Assembly: GCA_033239125.1 (NCBI GenBank) | Contig: BSWB01000001.1 | Span: forward strand, 22,595,501-22,659,500 | DNA: 64,000 bases | DNA from: Fagopyrum homotropicum | Taxonomy: Eukaryota > Streptophyta > Magnoliopsida > Caryophyllales > Polygonaceae | Direction of reading: 5' to 3' | Shown: positions 21,974 through 32,832 of the stretch, piece by piece | Layout of the letters: each line of letters opens with the position of its first letter | How positions within the stretch are numbered: position 1 is the first letter of the stretch | The notes under the pieces: model-generated | Databases searched by the model: none | What the model was told of the DNA's origin: nothing | What the model saw: the letters and a program-made list of their open reading frames with translations, nothing else | Made by a program: the position numbers and the translations under genes

Positions 21974-23719
21974 TGATAGCATGTATTATAGTCTATATTT
22001 TGGGGCTGGTTTAGACGTTTTATCTTCATAAATCTGCATGTATGGATGTATATTCTGCGGTTATATTGTTGTTTTGTCTACCTTTGCGGGAATCAAGGTC
22101 TACACCTATTTTCGTTGTAATTGTAGGTAAAATGGCACGTTTTAGACTAAAATGGAGCTAAGGAAGCTAAGGAGTAATTGGAGCTACCTTCAGGGATACT
22201 TAAGAGAGCTCGGGAAGCATGAAAATGGATTAGAGATTTGATTTTTGGGTCAGATTCGAGAGATTTCACATTCAGTTGAGATTCACCTCGGTCAGCTATA
22301 GTATCACCTCGACCGAGGTGATCTTGAGGAGCGTCCCGACCGAGATGGACACCATGTCGCCGGCGAGATCTTTATTTTGGCTGAGATCTTTTATTTTTGG
22401 AAGGAGGATATCTTATGTTTTTGGCTGGATTTCTGGATGGAGGATATTATTTTTGGGAGGTTTATTTTAGGAGATATGGATATATTTTATAGGAAATTAT
22501 CTCTTTAAGATATTTTATCTTTGGAAGATAATTCTCCTATATAAAGGGTTGAATTTTCCACAATTCAGCCATATTTGGATCATCCGAATCTTCGGATCAC
22601 TGATTTTCTGGAGGATTTTTTGAAGAGTTTGAAGGAAGTTTTGAAGGTTGAAGTTCAAGCAATGAAGGAATCATAGTTGGAGTTGGCTTTTGAAGGAGTT
22701 TGTAAGACTTTCTTAGATTTTCTTTTGGTTTGTTGTCTTTTTTGAGTTGTGATTGAGAAACGCTTGTTTGTTTGATATTTGATTCAGTTATTGAGACCTT
22801 TTTTCTTAAGGTTCTCTTGTTCGAATATTGATTCATTTTCCATTAATTTGATTAATGTTATCATGATGATTGTTTGCTAAGTTTCTTATGCGATTCTAGG
22901 GTGATTGGCTGAAAGTTGTGGGAAAGACGATGATAGAATGATCTTAATCCCAGCAGGACCCTGAAAGCTCGAGTCTTTACCTTAACCAACGAACACCTCG
23001 CTCAGTTGTTGAACACCTCGGTCGAGGTGGAATTTGGCTAAACGAGGTGAACGTTTTCCTGATCCAAATTTGAGTTAAGATCCAGTTTGCCAAACCCTAT
23101 CGTTGTTATACCTTTCCAGGTTCAATGCAAGTTAAGGATGAGACTTACCCGGTGATTCCTTTGCTTTTTTACCTAAGATCATGAGTGATAGGTAATAAAG
23201 GTTTATCCTCTATTGGGGTTCGAGTGTGCCTTCATCCCATCATTTTGAGTTAGTCTGAGACTTACCCGATAAAGGTTGATTCTATTCCCTTGGGTGGTGT
23301 GTTGGTTTGAGATTATAGTTCCTTTCCTTAGTACCTTGAGACTTACCCGGTAATAGGAGCTTCAGACTTACCCGTTAATCTATTCCCATCTTAGAAACAC
23401 CTTCCCTTTGCAAACCTCAGCTTTGTCCGCGTTATCTTTTGAGATCTTGAGTTAGAACCACAACTAGATGCCTTAATCCCTAGAATCCGCATTTCCCCTT
23501 ACTCGAATTTATATCATCTTTGATTGCTTTAATTGGTTTTGGTTAACTGTAATATTTAACTACGTGATTCTGTGTTTTGTTTGACCTAAGTCCCTGTGAT
23601 CGACCCCCGGAATTCTTGCTTTTATTACAATTGACTCGTACACTGCGGGTTCACACATTGTTCAAGCATACTTCTTGGGTTATAAATTTAAAGCTTGCAC
23701 ACACCTTTTGGAGCGAACA
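21974..23719 (+). repeat. 5' LTR of Athila X1
   Basis: 1746 bp, tgatagcatg to gagcgaaca. It contains a near-palindrome cacctcgaccgaggtg (22305-22320), a TATA box at 22538-22547, a second palindrome cluster at 23005-23060 and four gagacttacccgg-type boxes between about 23130 and 23385. Confidence 0.9.
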
Positions 23720-23725
23720 AGTTTT

Positions 23726-23742
23726 TGGCGCCGTTGTCGGGG
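23726..23742 (+). other. Primer-binding site, Asp tRNA type (X1)
   Basis: tggcgccgttgtcgggg lies six bases after the LTR end. It complements the 3' end of plant tRNA-Asp with one mismatch. This primer is typical of Athila elements. Confidence 0.85.
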
Positions 23743-23846
23743 ACTTGTTCTAGACCAAGTCGGTTTCGGTAGTCTTTCAAGGCTATTGCCCTTGTTGCTA
23801 TTGACCACTTTATTTGAGTGTTTTCACAAGATCCTTTCTTAGGTTT

Positions 23847-25353
23847 ATGCGAAGAACCCGTGCTGGAAAGGAAATCGTTCCCTACGATCCCGAACCAGAA
23901 AAGACCTACAAGAGAAGATTAAAAGAAGCTAAGATGGCCAATCGAGACGGTCGCGATCTTGAGGCCGAATTGAATGAGGCATTGGAACAGCTACGCCTCA
24001 ATAGAGAAGAACCGCAGCGTGAGAGAGAAGAGACTCGCGCAAGAACTGAAGGAATTGAAGCAAATATGGCCGCTCAAAGGGCCCAGTTTTTGCCTTGACC
24101 GATCCTAGATCCTCGACCGAGGCACGACCCAAATCATGTTGCCCCGGCCAAGGTGAACCCACCTCGGATGCCTATCCGAGATGTTCTTTTTGTTGGAGTT
24201 CCACATACCCTAGGATAGAGGATGGACCCCAATCAGCAAGTGAGGCGTCCAGGAGTCAATCTAGGTGATCCAGCTGAGCATGATTATGAACTTCGACCGC
24301 AAGTTCTATCTATGATCCGACAATGTCAATTTGGAGGTTTAGAGAGGGAGTCTCCGCATCAACATTTGCAAAACTATGAGATTTTGATGGCGACCTTGAG
24401 ACCTTCAAGATTGGAGAATAACAACTACAAGTTGAGGCCTTTCTATTTCTCTTTGAAAGACAGGGTGCTTGCTTTGTATCAATCTCTTTCGGCCGGAAAA
24501 ATCAACACTTGGGAAGAGATGACGACGAAGTTTCTTACTAAGTTCTTTCCTCCCTCTAAGACCGCTGAAATGAGGGGAAAGATCAATGCTTTTATCATGA
24601 AGGACAAGGAGACTTTGTCCAAGTCATGGGAGAGATTCAAGGATGTTCTATTGGATTGCCCACATCATGGGATTCCAAAGATCGAGTTGCTGGAAATTTA
24701 TTTCGAAGGTTTGGATGGAGCGACTCAATTCAATCTCCAACTACTTTTGGCCGGCACATTCATGGATATGCCGATAGATGAAGCTTGGGATTTCATTGAA
24801 AAGCAAGCTTTACACATGGAGAAGTACTCCCATCAAGGAATTGAAAATGGAGCAAGGAGAGTTAGCTTCCAAGACTCTTCATCATATGGAGCTCAACTCA
24901 CCTCGCTTAGCAATGATGTGAAGCAGTTAAAGGAGATTTTGGTAGCTCACATAAAGAAGGAGTAAGATGGAGGATATCAAGGAAGAAACAACTATCAAGG
25001 GCCGCAAAATAACAAGCACAACAACAATAGAAACTCCAACAACAATAATTGGAGATCTAATCAACAAAATCCGGGTAACCCTTATTATCATGCTAATGAT
25101 GCTTTTAACCCCCCTCTTCTTCTTCTACTCCATTGAAGAGCCAGGAGCCTGCATCAAGCTCATCCCAGCCACTAAAGAAAGACGTTGTGTTGGAGGCGAT
25201 ATTGATCAAGCTCAACGCTATGGAGACATCAATGAATTCCTTTTCGAAGGCACAAAAAGCCTTAGAGCAACAATTCTTTAACATAGCGAACGAAGCGCCA
25301 AGAGATCCAGGGAAGCTCCCAACAAGGATAGAGAGCAACCTAAGGGACAGATT
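23847..25353 (+). pseudogene. Athila X1 gag
   Basis: It starts at the ATG giving MRRTRAGKEIVPYDPEPEK, the conserved Athila gag opening. A coiled, glutamate/arginine-rich region follows, then stops (TGA at 24096; another stop just before the MDPNQQ segment at 24222). The capsid-like core runs 24222-24965 (HQHLQNYEILM, FPPSKTAEMRGKINAF, LLDCPHHGIPK). The asparagine-rich linker is frameshifted around 24965-25130. It assembles the particle in intact relatives; this copy is broken at several points. Confidence 0.85.
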
Positions 25354-26560
25354 ATGACAATAATAACACGTAGTGGACTAAAAACTGCAGATCCAGTACC
25401 TCGGTCGGTGCCAGATCAGACGAAGAACACCTCGGTCCAAGACCAGACGAGGAACACTTCGGTCGAGATGCCAACCGAGGTGGAGCCCAAGAAAGCGAAG
25501 GAGAAATCTGAAGTTTATGTTCCACCTCCTGCTTATAAACCACCACTTCCACTCCCTCAGTTAAGGGCGAGGGCGCATCTAGACAAGCACTTTGGTAAGT
25601 TTCTAGACCTAATGAATAAACTACACATTAACATCCCTTTCCTTGATGCCATTCTAGGGATGCCCGCCTATGGGAAGTTCTTGAAAGAAATTCTATCAAG
25701 AAAGAGGAAGCTGGAAGATTTTGGAGAAGTAAGGATGACATCTAAGTCTTCGGAGCTCATTCAAATCATGAAGGAGAAGATGCCACCCACATTAAGAGAT
25801 CCCGGTTCATTTTGTATTCCCATTCAAGTTGGGGATGTGACTTATGAAGCTTTATGTGATCTAGGAGCCAGCGTGAGTATCATTCCGCTGGAGCTATGTG
25901 AGAGAATCGGACTTGGAGAGCCCAAGCCGATGAAGATAAGGCTATACATGGCGGATCGCTCCATTACCCATCCCGTGGGCATTTTGGAAGACGTTCCCGT
26001 CAAGTTAGGTAATTTCTACTTACCTATAGATTTTGTTGTAATTGACATACCCGCAGATTATCCCGTTCCTATCATTCTCGGGAGACCATTTCTAACAACT
26101 TCGGGTTGCAATGTGGATTGTAAGAACGCCAAGTTGAAATTCAACATTGGCGGTGACCAAGTGAAATTTGCATTGCTTGCTGCAATGAAGGGAGAGCCGC
26201 TGGAGGATGATATCTTCAATATCTATGATGAAGAAGAATCAAGAGAATTGGTGAGCTCTATCCTTATTAACGATCCTCTTGAAAGAGTTCTTAGTTTTAG
26301 TTTAATGGAGGAAGGTATAGATGCCTCTTGTGATACAGATATACGAAGCTTAAAAGCATTGGAAGCAGATCCAAGAGCTAAGATTGAGACACTAATCCAG
26401 GGGAAGAGAAGAAATTTAGGTTTCGGTCCCAGTTCCAGTACCTCGACCGAGGCACTTTCTGAACCAAGCGAGGTGTTGGTATCTGAAGAACACCTCGGTC
26501 ACCCACCTCGGACACTGACCGAGACGTCAAGCGAGATGTTGTCAACTGAGGACAACAAAC
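25354..26560 (+). pseudogene. Athila X1 protease and hinge
   Basis: The frame runs open to the X2 insertion. It contains VYVPPPAYKPPLP, a linker (RARAHLDKHFGKFLDLMNKL), and the retropepsin core with ALCDLGASVSIIPL and PVPIILGRPFL. The active site reads DLG, as it also does in the other Athila copies here. The hinge after about 26400 encodes serine/threonine/glutamate-rich repeats that arise from the family palindrome. The frame continues without a break into integrase at 38386. Confidence 0.82.
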
Positions 26561-28303
26561 TGATATCATGAATTATAGTCTATATTTTGGGGTTCGTTTG
26601 GACGTTTTATCTTTCATAATCTGCATGTTTGTATGTATATTATGTGATTTTACTACCATTTCATCTACCTTTGCGAGAATCGAGGTCTACACCTAGTTTT
26701 GTTGTAATCGTAGGTAAAATGGCACGTTTCGCATCAAAAAGGAGCAAAAGGAGTCATGAGTCATTCGGAGCTACATCCAGGGAGCATAGCCATGGATTAA
26801 AGATTTACTTTGGACCAGTTTTGAGAGATTTCACATTCAGTTGTGACTCACCTCGGTTGACCAGAGATTCATCTCGACCGAGGTGATCCAGAGACGCCGA
26901 CTCGACCGAGGCGAACGCCTAGGACGCGGCGAGAATATTTTATTCTTGGCTGAGATCTTTTAAAATTGGAAAGTGATCTTATATTTTTGGGCTTGGCTCC
27001 TGGAAGGAAGAAGATCTTATATTTTACCTATTTTTATGGGAAAAGATCTTTCTAAGATATTTTATCTTTGGAGGGTTATTTTCCTATAAAAAGGGTTGGA
27101 TTTCCCACAAATCCGAGATCCGCTATCACCCCCGCAAATCTCGCATACATACGAAGATCACGCAGCAGCAGCCTACTCCAGTTGGGAGAGATTCGAAGAA
27201 CCTTTTTGAAGGTTGAAGGAAGATTGAAGTCTATAGCTTTTATAGCTTTTTGGAGGGTTTTGTAAGATTGTCTTCAATTCCCTCACTTGTTGTCTTGTCT
27301 TGTTGGATTGCTATCCAAGGAACGCTTTGTTGTGATATTTGATTCAGTTATTGAAGTCTTTTTCATTAAATTCTTCTTGTTCAAATATTCACCTTCTTTC
27401 CATATATTTAATACTTTCATAATGATGATGAGTGGCTAATTTCCTTGTGTGATTCTAGGGTGATTGGCTGAAGGTTGTGGGAAAAACAATGATAGAATAA
27501 TCTTAGATTCCAGTAGGACCCTGAAAGTTCGAGTCTTTGACCTTAACCCTAAGCATCTCGTTCAGTCGATGAACATCTCGGCCGGGGTGGAAATTGGCTG
27601 ACCGAGGTGACTTATCTGATCCATAACTGAGAGTTAAGTGTTAGAGTTTGCCAAATCCTATTCTTATTACATCTTCCCTGGTTCAAAGCAAGCTTAGGAT
27701 GAGACTTACCCGGTAATTCCTTAGTTTGTGTACCAACGATCATAAGTGTAGGTAATAAAGGTTTATCCTTTATTGGGGTTTGAGTGTGCTTCCATCCCAT
27801 CTTTGTGAGTTAGCCTGAGACTTACCTGGTAAAGGTTGATTCTATTCCCTTAGATGGTGTGTTAGTTTGAGGTTATAGTTCTTTATCTTGATTCCTAGAG
27901 ACTTACCCGGTAATAGGAGTTACGGTTTAGGATTAGTGTGTAGTGAGACTTACCCGGTGATCTACTCCACTCTAGTAACACCTTCCCCACGCAAAAATCT
28001 CAGCTTTGTCCGCTTATCTATAGATCTTGAGTTGGAACCACAACTAGATGCTTTAATCCCTAGAATTGCATGTTTTCTTATTTGACTTCTTATTCATCTT
28101 TGATTGTGTTAATTGCTCTTTGTGGTTGGTATTCACGAAGCTTACCGTTATTGACTTTGTTTCACCGAGTCCCTGTGATCGACCCCTGGAATTTTCTTGC
28201 TTTTTACTACGATTGACCCGTACACTGCGGGTTCGCATCCTTGTTTTAAGCTTAAGTCTAGGGTTATAAATTTAAAGTTTGCACACACCGTTTGGAGCGA
28301 ACA
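26561..28303 (+). repeat. 5' LTR of Athila X2
   Basis: It runs from tgatatcatg to gagcgaaca. The palindrome cluster is at 26848-26906, the TATA box at 27085, a second cluster at 27546-27606, and four gagacttacccggtaa boxes at 27701, 27817, 27898 and 27945. Confidence 0.93.
27085..27094 (+). promoter_or_regulatory. LTR TATA box (X2 5' LTR)
   Basis: tataaaaagg lies about 525 bp into the LTR. The equivalent 3' LTR copy is at 37162-37171. Transcription would start about 30 bp further on. Confidence 0.65.
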
Positions 28304-28309
28304 AGTTTT

Positions 28310-28326
28310 TGGCGCCGTTGCCGGGG
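28310..28326 (+). other. Primer-binding site, Asp tRNA type (X2)
   Basis: tggcgccgttgccgggg is a perfect complement of the plant tRNA-Asp 3' end, six bases after the LTR. Confidence 0.9.
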
Positions 28327-28422
28327 ACTTGGTCTAGACCGAGCCGGTACGGTTTGCTCTTGGGGCGCTTGCCCCGTGTCATCTAACCACTCTACTTGAG
28401 TGACTTTTGCAGGTTCTTTCTT

Positions 28423-30888
28423 ATGTATATGCGAAGAACCCGCACTGGGAAGGAAATCGTTCCTTACGATCCCGAACCGGAAAAGACATACAAGCGACGC
28501 TTAAGAGAAGCAAAGATGGCCCAACAAGACGATCGCGATCTTGCGGCCGAATTGAAAGAGGCGCTAGAGCTGCTACGCCTCAGCAAGGAAGAACTTAGGC
28601 AAGAGAAAGAAGAGAATCGCACCAAGACTGCAGCAATCGAAGCTGAGATAGCAGTCATACGAGACCAGATTCTACTTCGACCGAGGGAAGATCCCCCTGT
28701 TAATCCTCGACCGATGCAGGATCCAGTGGCTGATCTTCGACCGAGGCAGATTCCAGTACCTGACGCCCCGGCCGATGTACCCCCACCTCGGATGCCAGTC
28801 CGAGATGTTCTTCTTGCAGGAATCCCACAAACCCTAGGTCAAAGGATGGACCCTAATCAACAGCTGAGGTGTCCAGGGGTGAACCTAGGAGATCCAGCGG
28901 ATCATGACTACGAACTTCGACCGCAAGTTCTATCCATGATTCGCCAATGCCAATTCGGAGGGCTAGAGAAGGAATCACCGCATCAACATCTTCAAAACTA
29001 CGAGATCTTGATGGAAACCTTGCGACCTTCCAGAATTGAGAATAACAACTACAAGCTAAAACCTTTTTACTTTTCTTTAAAAGATAGAGCTCTTACTTGG
29101 TATCAATCTCTTCCTCCAGGAAAAATTAGCACATGGGAGGAGATGACTACGGAATTCTTGACCAAATTCTTTCCCCCCTCAAAGACCGCTGAAATGAGAG
29201 GGAAGATCAATGCTTTCATTATGAAGGACAAGGAGAGCTTGTCCAAATCTTGGGAGCGGTTCAAGGATATCCTTTTGGATTGCCCACATCATGGGATTCC
29301 AAAGATCGAGTTGTTGGAGATCTACTTCAAAGGACTGGACGGAAGCACCCAGTTCAATCTCCAACTACTCTCCGCCGGTACCTTCATGGACATGGCGATT
29401 GATGAGGCTTGGGACTTCATTGAGAAGCAAGCCTTGCACATGGAGAAATATACCCACCAAGGAGCTGAAGGTGGGGTTAAAAGAGTCAACTTTCAAGAGA
29501 CTCAATCCAACAACAATCAACTCACGTCTTTGAAGAATGACGTGAAGCAATTGAAGGAACTCTTGATGGCTCAAACTAAGAAGGAAGAGCAAGGGCAAAG
29601 GAACAACAACAACAACGGGTACAGTAACAACAACAACGGTCCCCGAAACAACAACTACAACAACAACAATAGAGGATCCAATAGCAACAACTGGAGGGCG
29701 AATAACCAAAATCACGGTAACAATCATTCAAACTCCAACTCTAATGATTCCTCTAACCCTTTCCTCTCTTGCCCTTCTTCTTCTTCTACTCCATTAAAGA
29801 GCCAAGGGCAAGGATCAAGTTCGTCTCAACCAGAAAAGAAAGACGCAGTTCTGGAGGCTATCTTGATCAAGCTTAGCGCTATGGAGAATTCTATGACTTC
29901 ATTTTCGAGGGCCCAAAAGTCCTTCGAACAACAACTTGCTAGTAGGGCGAATGAAGCGCCAAGAGATCCAAGGAAGCTTCCAGCAAAGACGGAAACTAAC
30001 CCTAAGGGCCAGTGCATGGCCATAACAACGAGGAGTGGACTTAAAACTGCAGATCCAGTACCTCGTTCGACGCAGACCACCTCGGTCCAGATCCAGTCGA
30101 AGAACACCTCGACCGAGATGCCAACCGAGGTGGGGCAACAGAAAGCAGGAGGGACGACTGAAACTTATGTTCCACCTCCTGCATACAAACCACCACTTCC
30201 ATTCCCTCAGTCCAGAGCCAGAGCACATCTAGACAAGCACTTTGGTAAGTTTCTTGACTTGATGAATAAGCTACATATTAATATTCCCTTCCTTGATGCT
30301 ATTCTAGGTATGCCCGCCTATGGGAAGTTCTTAAAAGAAATCTTATCAAGGAAGAGGAAGCTGGAGGATGTTGGTGAAGTTAGGATGACATCTAAATCTT
30401 CGGAGCTTATCAAGATCATGAAGGAAAAGATGCCACCTAAGTTGAGAGATCCCGGCTCGTTCTACATTCCCATTCAAGTTGGGGATGTCACTTGCGAAGC
30501 CCTTTGTGATCTAGGAGCCAGCGTGAGCATCATCCCGCTGGAGCTATGCACGAAGATCGGTCTTGGAGCGCCCAAGCCGGTCAAGATTCGACTTTACATG
30601 GCGGATCGCTCCATTACCCATCCCGTGGGAATCTTGGAGGACGTTCCGGTCAAGTTAGGTAACTTCTATCTACCTATAAATTTTGTTGTACTTGACATTC
30701 CCGCAGATTATCCTGTTCCTATTATTCTCGGGAGGCCATTTCTAGCAACTTCGGGTTGCAACGTGGATTGCAAGAACGCCAAGTTGAAATTCAACGTTGG
30801 TGGCGATGAGGTGGAGTTCGCACTACTTGCGGCCATGAAAGGGGAGCAACTAACTGATGATATCTTCAACATCTACGATGAAGAATAA
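28423..30888 (+). CDS. Athila X2 gag-protease, nearly intact
   Basis: The ATG at 28423 (MYMRRTRTGKEIVPYDPEPEK) follows a ttttgcag that looks like a splice acceptor. Domains in order: an N-terminal coiled segment, a proline-rich spacer coded by palindrome repeats (28676-28812), a capsid-like core (HQHLQNYEILME, FPPSKTAEMRGKINAF), an asparagine-rich linker (29600-29745) and protease with ALCDLGASVSIIPL and ILGRPFL. I see no CCHC knuckle. The frame is open for about 820 codons. It ends at TAA (30886-30888) where X1 has GAA (E), so a single base change splits what was one gag-pol frame. Confidence 0.9.
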   Translation: MYMRRTRTGKEIVPYDPEPEKTYKRRLREAKMAQQDDRDLAAELKEALELLRLSKEELRQEKEENRTKTAAIEAEIAVIRDQILLRPREDPPVNPRPMQDPVADLRPRQIPVPDAPADVPPPRMPVRDVLLAGIPQTLGQRMDPNQQLRCPGVNLGDPADHDYELRPQVLSMIRQCQFGGLEKESPHQHLQNYEILMETLRPSRIENNNYKLKPFYFSLKDRALTWYQSLPPGKISTWEEMTTEFLTKFFPPSKTAEMRGKINAFIMKDKESLSKSWERFKDILLDCPHHGIPKIELLEIYFKGLDGSTQFNLQLLSAGTFMDMAIDEAWDFIEKQALHMEKYTHQGAEGGVKRVNFQETQSNNNQLTSLKNDVKQLKELLMAQTKKEEQGQRNNNNNGYSNNNNGPRNNNYNNNNRGSNSNNWRANNQNHGNNHSNSNSNDSSNPFLSCPSSSSTPLKSQGQGSSSSQPEKKDAVLEAILIKLSAMENSMTSFSRAQKSFEQQLASRANEAPRDPRKLPAKTETNPKGQCMAITTRSGLKTADPVPRSTQTTSVQIQSKNTSTEMPTEVGQQKAGGTTETYVPPPAYKPPLPFPQSRARAHLDKHFGKFLDLMNKLHINIPFLDAILGMPAYGKFLKEILSRKRKLEDVGEVRMTSKSSELIKIMKEKMPPKLRDPGSFYIPIQVGDVTCEALCDLGASVSIIPLELCTKIGLGAPKPVKIRLYMADRSITHPVGILEDVPVKLGNFYLPINFVVLDIPADYPVPIILGRPFLATSGCNVDCKNAKLKFNVGGDEVEFALLAAMKGEQLTDDIFNIYDEE

Positions 30889-30897
30889 TCAAGAGAA

Positions 30898-32832
30898 TTG
30901 GTGAGCTCTATCCTTATTAACGATCCACTCGAAAGAGTTATTAGCTTCAGTTTAATAGAGGAAGGTATAGATGCTTCTTGTGATGCAGATATACGGAGCT
31001 TGAAGGCACTGGAAGAGGATCCAGGAGCAAAAACTGAGAAGCTAATCCAGGAGACGAAGATCTCCAGTCTCGGTCCCAGTAGCAGTACCTCGACCGAGGC
31101 ACTTTCTGGACTGAGCAAGGCGACTGAAGAACATCTCGGTCAACGCCTCTACGCCTCGACCGAGATCGACAGCGAGACGATTCTAACTGAGACTTCATCG
31201 AGTCCAGTTTCTGACACCACTCCACTGGAAAGAGGAAGCAAGGATCCCTCTCAGAAAGCACCCCTAGTTGTGGAGCTTAAACAACTCCCTAGTCACTTGA
31301 GGTATATCTTTCTTGGACCGGATTCTACTTATCCCGTTATTGTTAGTGCTTCCCTTACCGAATCTGAATTGTCTGAATTAATGCATGTCCTGAGAAAGCA
31401 TCGAAAGGCTATAGGTTATACCACGGATGATCTTATTGGCATTAAACCTTCTTTCTGCATGCATAGAATTCTAATGGAGGATAATCATAAGACTTCACGG
31501 GAACCTCAAAGACGGTTAAATCCGATCATGAAAGAGGTTGTGAAGAAGGAAGTTCTTAAGTTGTTGGATGCAGGTATTATTTATCCCATCTCGGACAGCA
31601 AGTGGGTTAGCCCGGTGCATGTCGGTCCGAAGAAAGGAGGGATGACCGTTGTGACGAATAAGAACAACGAGTTGATCCCAACTAGGACCGTTACGGGCTG
31701 GAGGGTTTGCATCGATTACAGGAAGCTGAACACGGCCACACGGAAGGACCATTTTCCACTTCCCTTCATCGATCAGATGCTCGAGCGGCTGGCCCAGCAT
31801 TCGCACTTTTGTTACTTGGACGGCTATAGTGGATTCTTCCAGATTCCTATCCATCCGGACGATCAGGAGAAGACCACTTTCACTTGTCCATGGGGGACAT
31901 TTGCCTATCGGAGGATGCCATTTGGGTTGTGCAATGCACCCGCTACCTTCCAGCGATGCATGATGGCTATCTTTTCCGAGTACATAGAGGAGATCATGGA
32001 GGTATTCATGGATGATTTTTCTGTATATGGTTCCTCTTTTGATGATTGCCTATCTAACCTTTCTCTAGTGCTTAAGAGATGTGAAGACACTAATCTCGTC
32101 TTGAATTGGGACAAGTGTCATTTTATGGTTAATGAAGGCATTGTACTAGGACACCTCGTTTCTAATCGAGGAATTGAGGTCGATCGAGCTAAGATCGAGA
32201 CTATTGAGAAGCTCCCTCCTCCTTGTTCTGTTAAAGGTGTGAGGAGTTTTCTCGGGCATGCAGGTTTCTACAGGAGATTCATCAAGGACTTCTCTAAGAT
32301 TTCTAAACCTCTAACTAACCTCTTGAATAAAGATGTTGTTTTTGAGTTTTCGCAGGAGTGTCTTGATGCTTTTTACAGGATTAAGGAAGCGTTGATCTCC
32401 GCTCCCATTATCCAACCTCCTGATTGGACCTTGCCCTTTGAGGTCATGTGTGACGCTAGTGATGTAGCCGTAGGAGCGGTGCTTGGACAGAAGAAGGATG
32501 GACGGACCACCGCCATTTATTATGCTAGCAAGACGCTAGATGAAGCACAACGCAACTACGCTACTACCGAAAAGGAGTTATTGGCGGTTGTATATGCTTT
32601 CGAGAAGTTTCGTTCCTATCTAGTAGGGACGAAAGTCATTGTCTACACCGACCACGCAGCCATTCGTTACTTGTTGGCTAAGAAAGATGCCAAGTCGCGC
32701 CTTATTCGATGGATTCTCTTGCTTCAAGAGTTTGACCTAGAGATCCGCGATAAGAAGGGATCCGAGAACTCAGTTGCGAACCACCTCAGCCGGCTGCCGG
32801 AATCTTCCCGCGAGACGGATAACCCACCATAG
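30898..32832 (+). CDS. Athila X2 reverse transcriptase and RNase H
   Basis: The same frame continues from gag-protease. The hinge (to about 31250) is followed by RT: RRLNPIMKEVVKKEVLKLLD, WVSPVHVGPKKGG, VCIDYRKLN, LDGYSGFFQI, FAYRRMPFGLCNAPATFQRC, VFMDDFSVYGSSFDD (catalytic DD) and GHLVSNRGIEVD. RNase H follows: MCDASDVAVGAVLGQ, ATTEKELLAVVYAFEKF and VYTDHAAIRYL, with D, E and D present. It ends SVANHLSRLPES. All catalytic residues I can place are intact. Integrase, which should follow, is absent. Confidence 0.93.
   Translation: MVSSILINDPLERVISFSLIEEGIDASCDADIRSLKALEEDPGAKTEKLIQETKISSLGPSSSTSTEALSGLSKATEEHLGQRLYASTEIDSETILTETSSSPVSDTTPLERGSKDPSQKAPLVVELKQLPSHLRYIFLGPDSTYPVIVSASLTESELSELMHVLRKHRKAIGYTTDDLIGIKPSFCMHRILMEDNHKTSREPQRRLNPIMKEVVKKEVLKLLDAGIIYPISDSKWVSPVHVGPKKGGMTVVTNKNNELIPTRTVTGWRVCIDYRKLNTATRKDHFPLPFIDQMLERLAQHSHFCYLDGYSGFFQIPIHPDDQEKTTFTCPWGTFAYRRMPFGLCNAPATFQRCMMAIFSEYIEEIMEVFMDDFSVYGSSFDDCLSNLSLVLKRCEDTNLVLNWDKCHFMVNEGIVLGHLVSNRGIEVDRAKIETIEKLPPPCSVKGVRSFLGHAGFYRRFIKDFSKISKPLTNLLNKDVVFEFSQECLDAFYRIKEALISAPIIQPPDWTLPFEVMCDASDVAVGAVLGQKKDGRTTAIYYASKTLDEAQRNYATTEKELLAVVYAFEKFRSYLVGTKVIVYTDHAAIRYLLAKKDAKSRLIRWILLLQEFDLEIRDKKGSENSVANHLSRLPESSRETDNPP

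Noticed and set aside
23726..23742. tRNA-Asp-like sequence as a tRNA gene
   Set aside because: Only the 3' complement of tRNA-Asp is present, next to LTR ends; it is a primer-binding site.
29365..29727. Valine-rich hydrophobic minus-strand ORF as a membrane protein
   Set aside because: It is the antisense of the asparagine-rich gag linker (AAC repeats read as GTT) and has no independent support.
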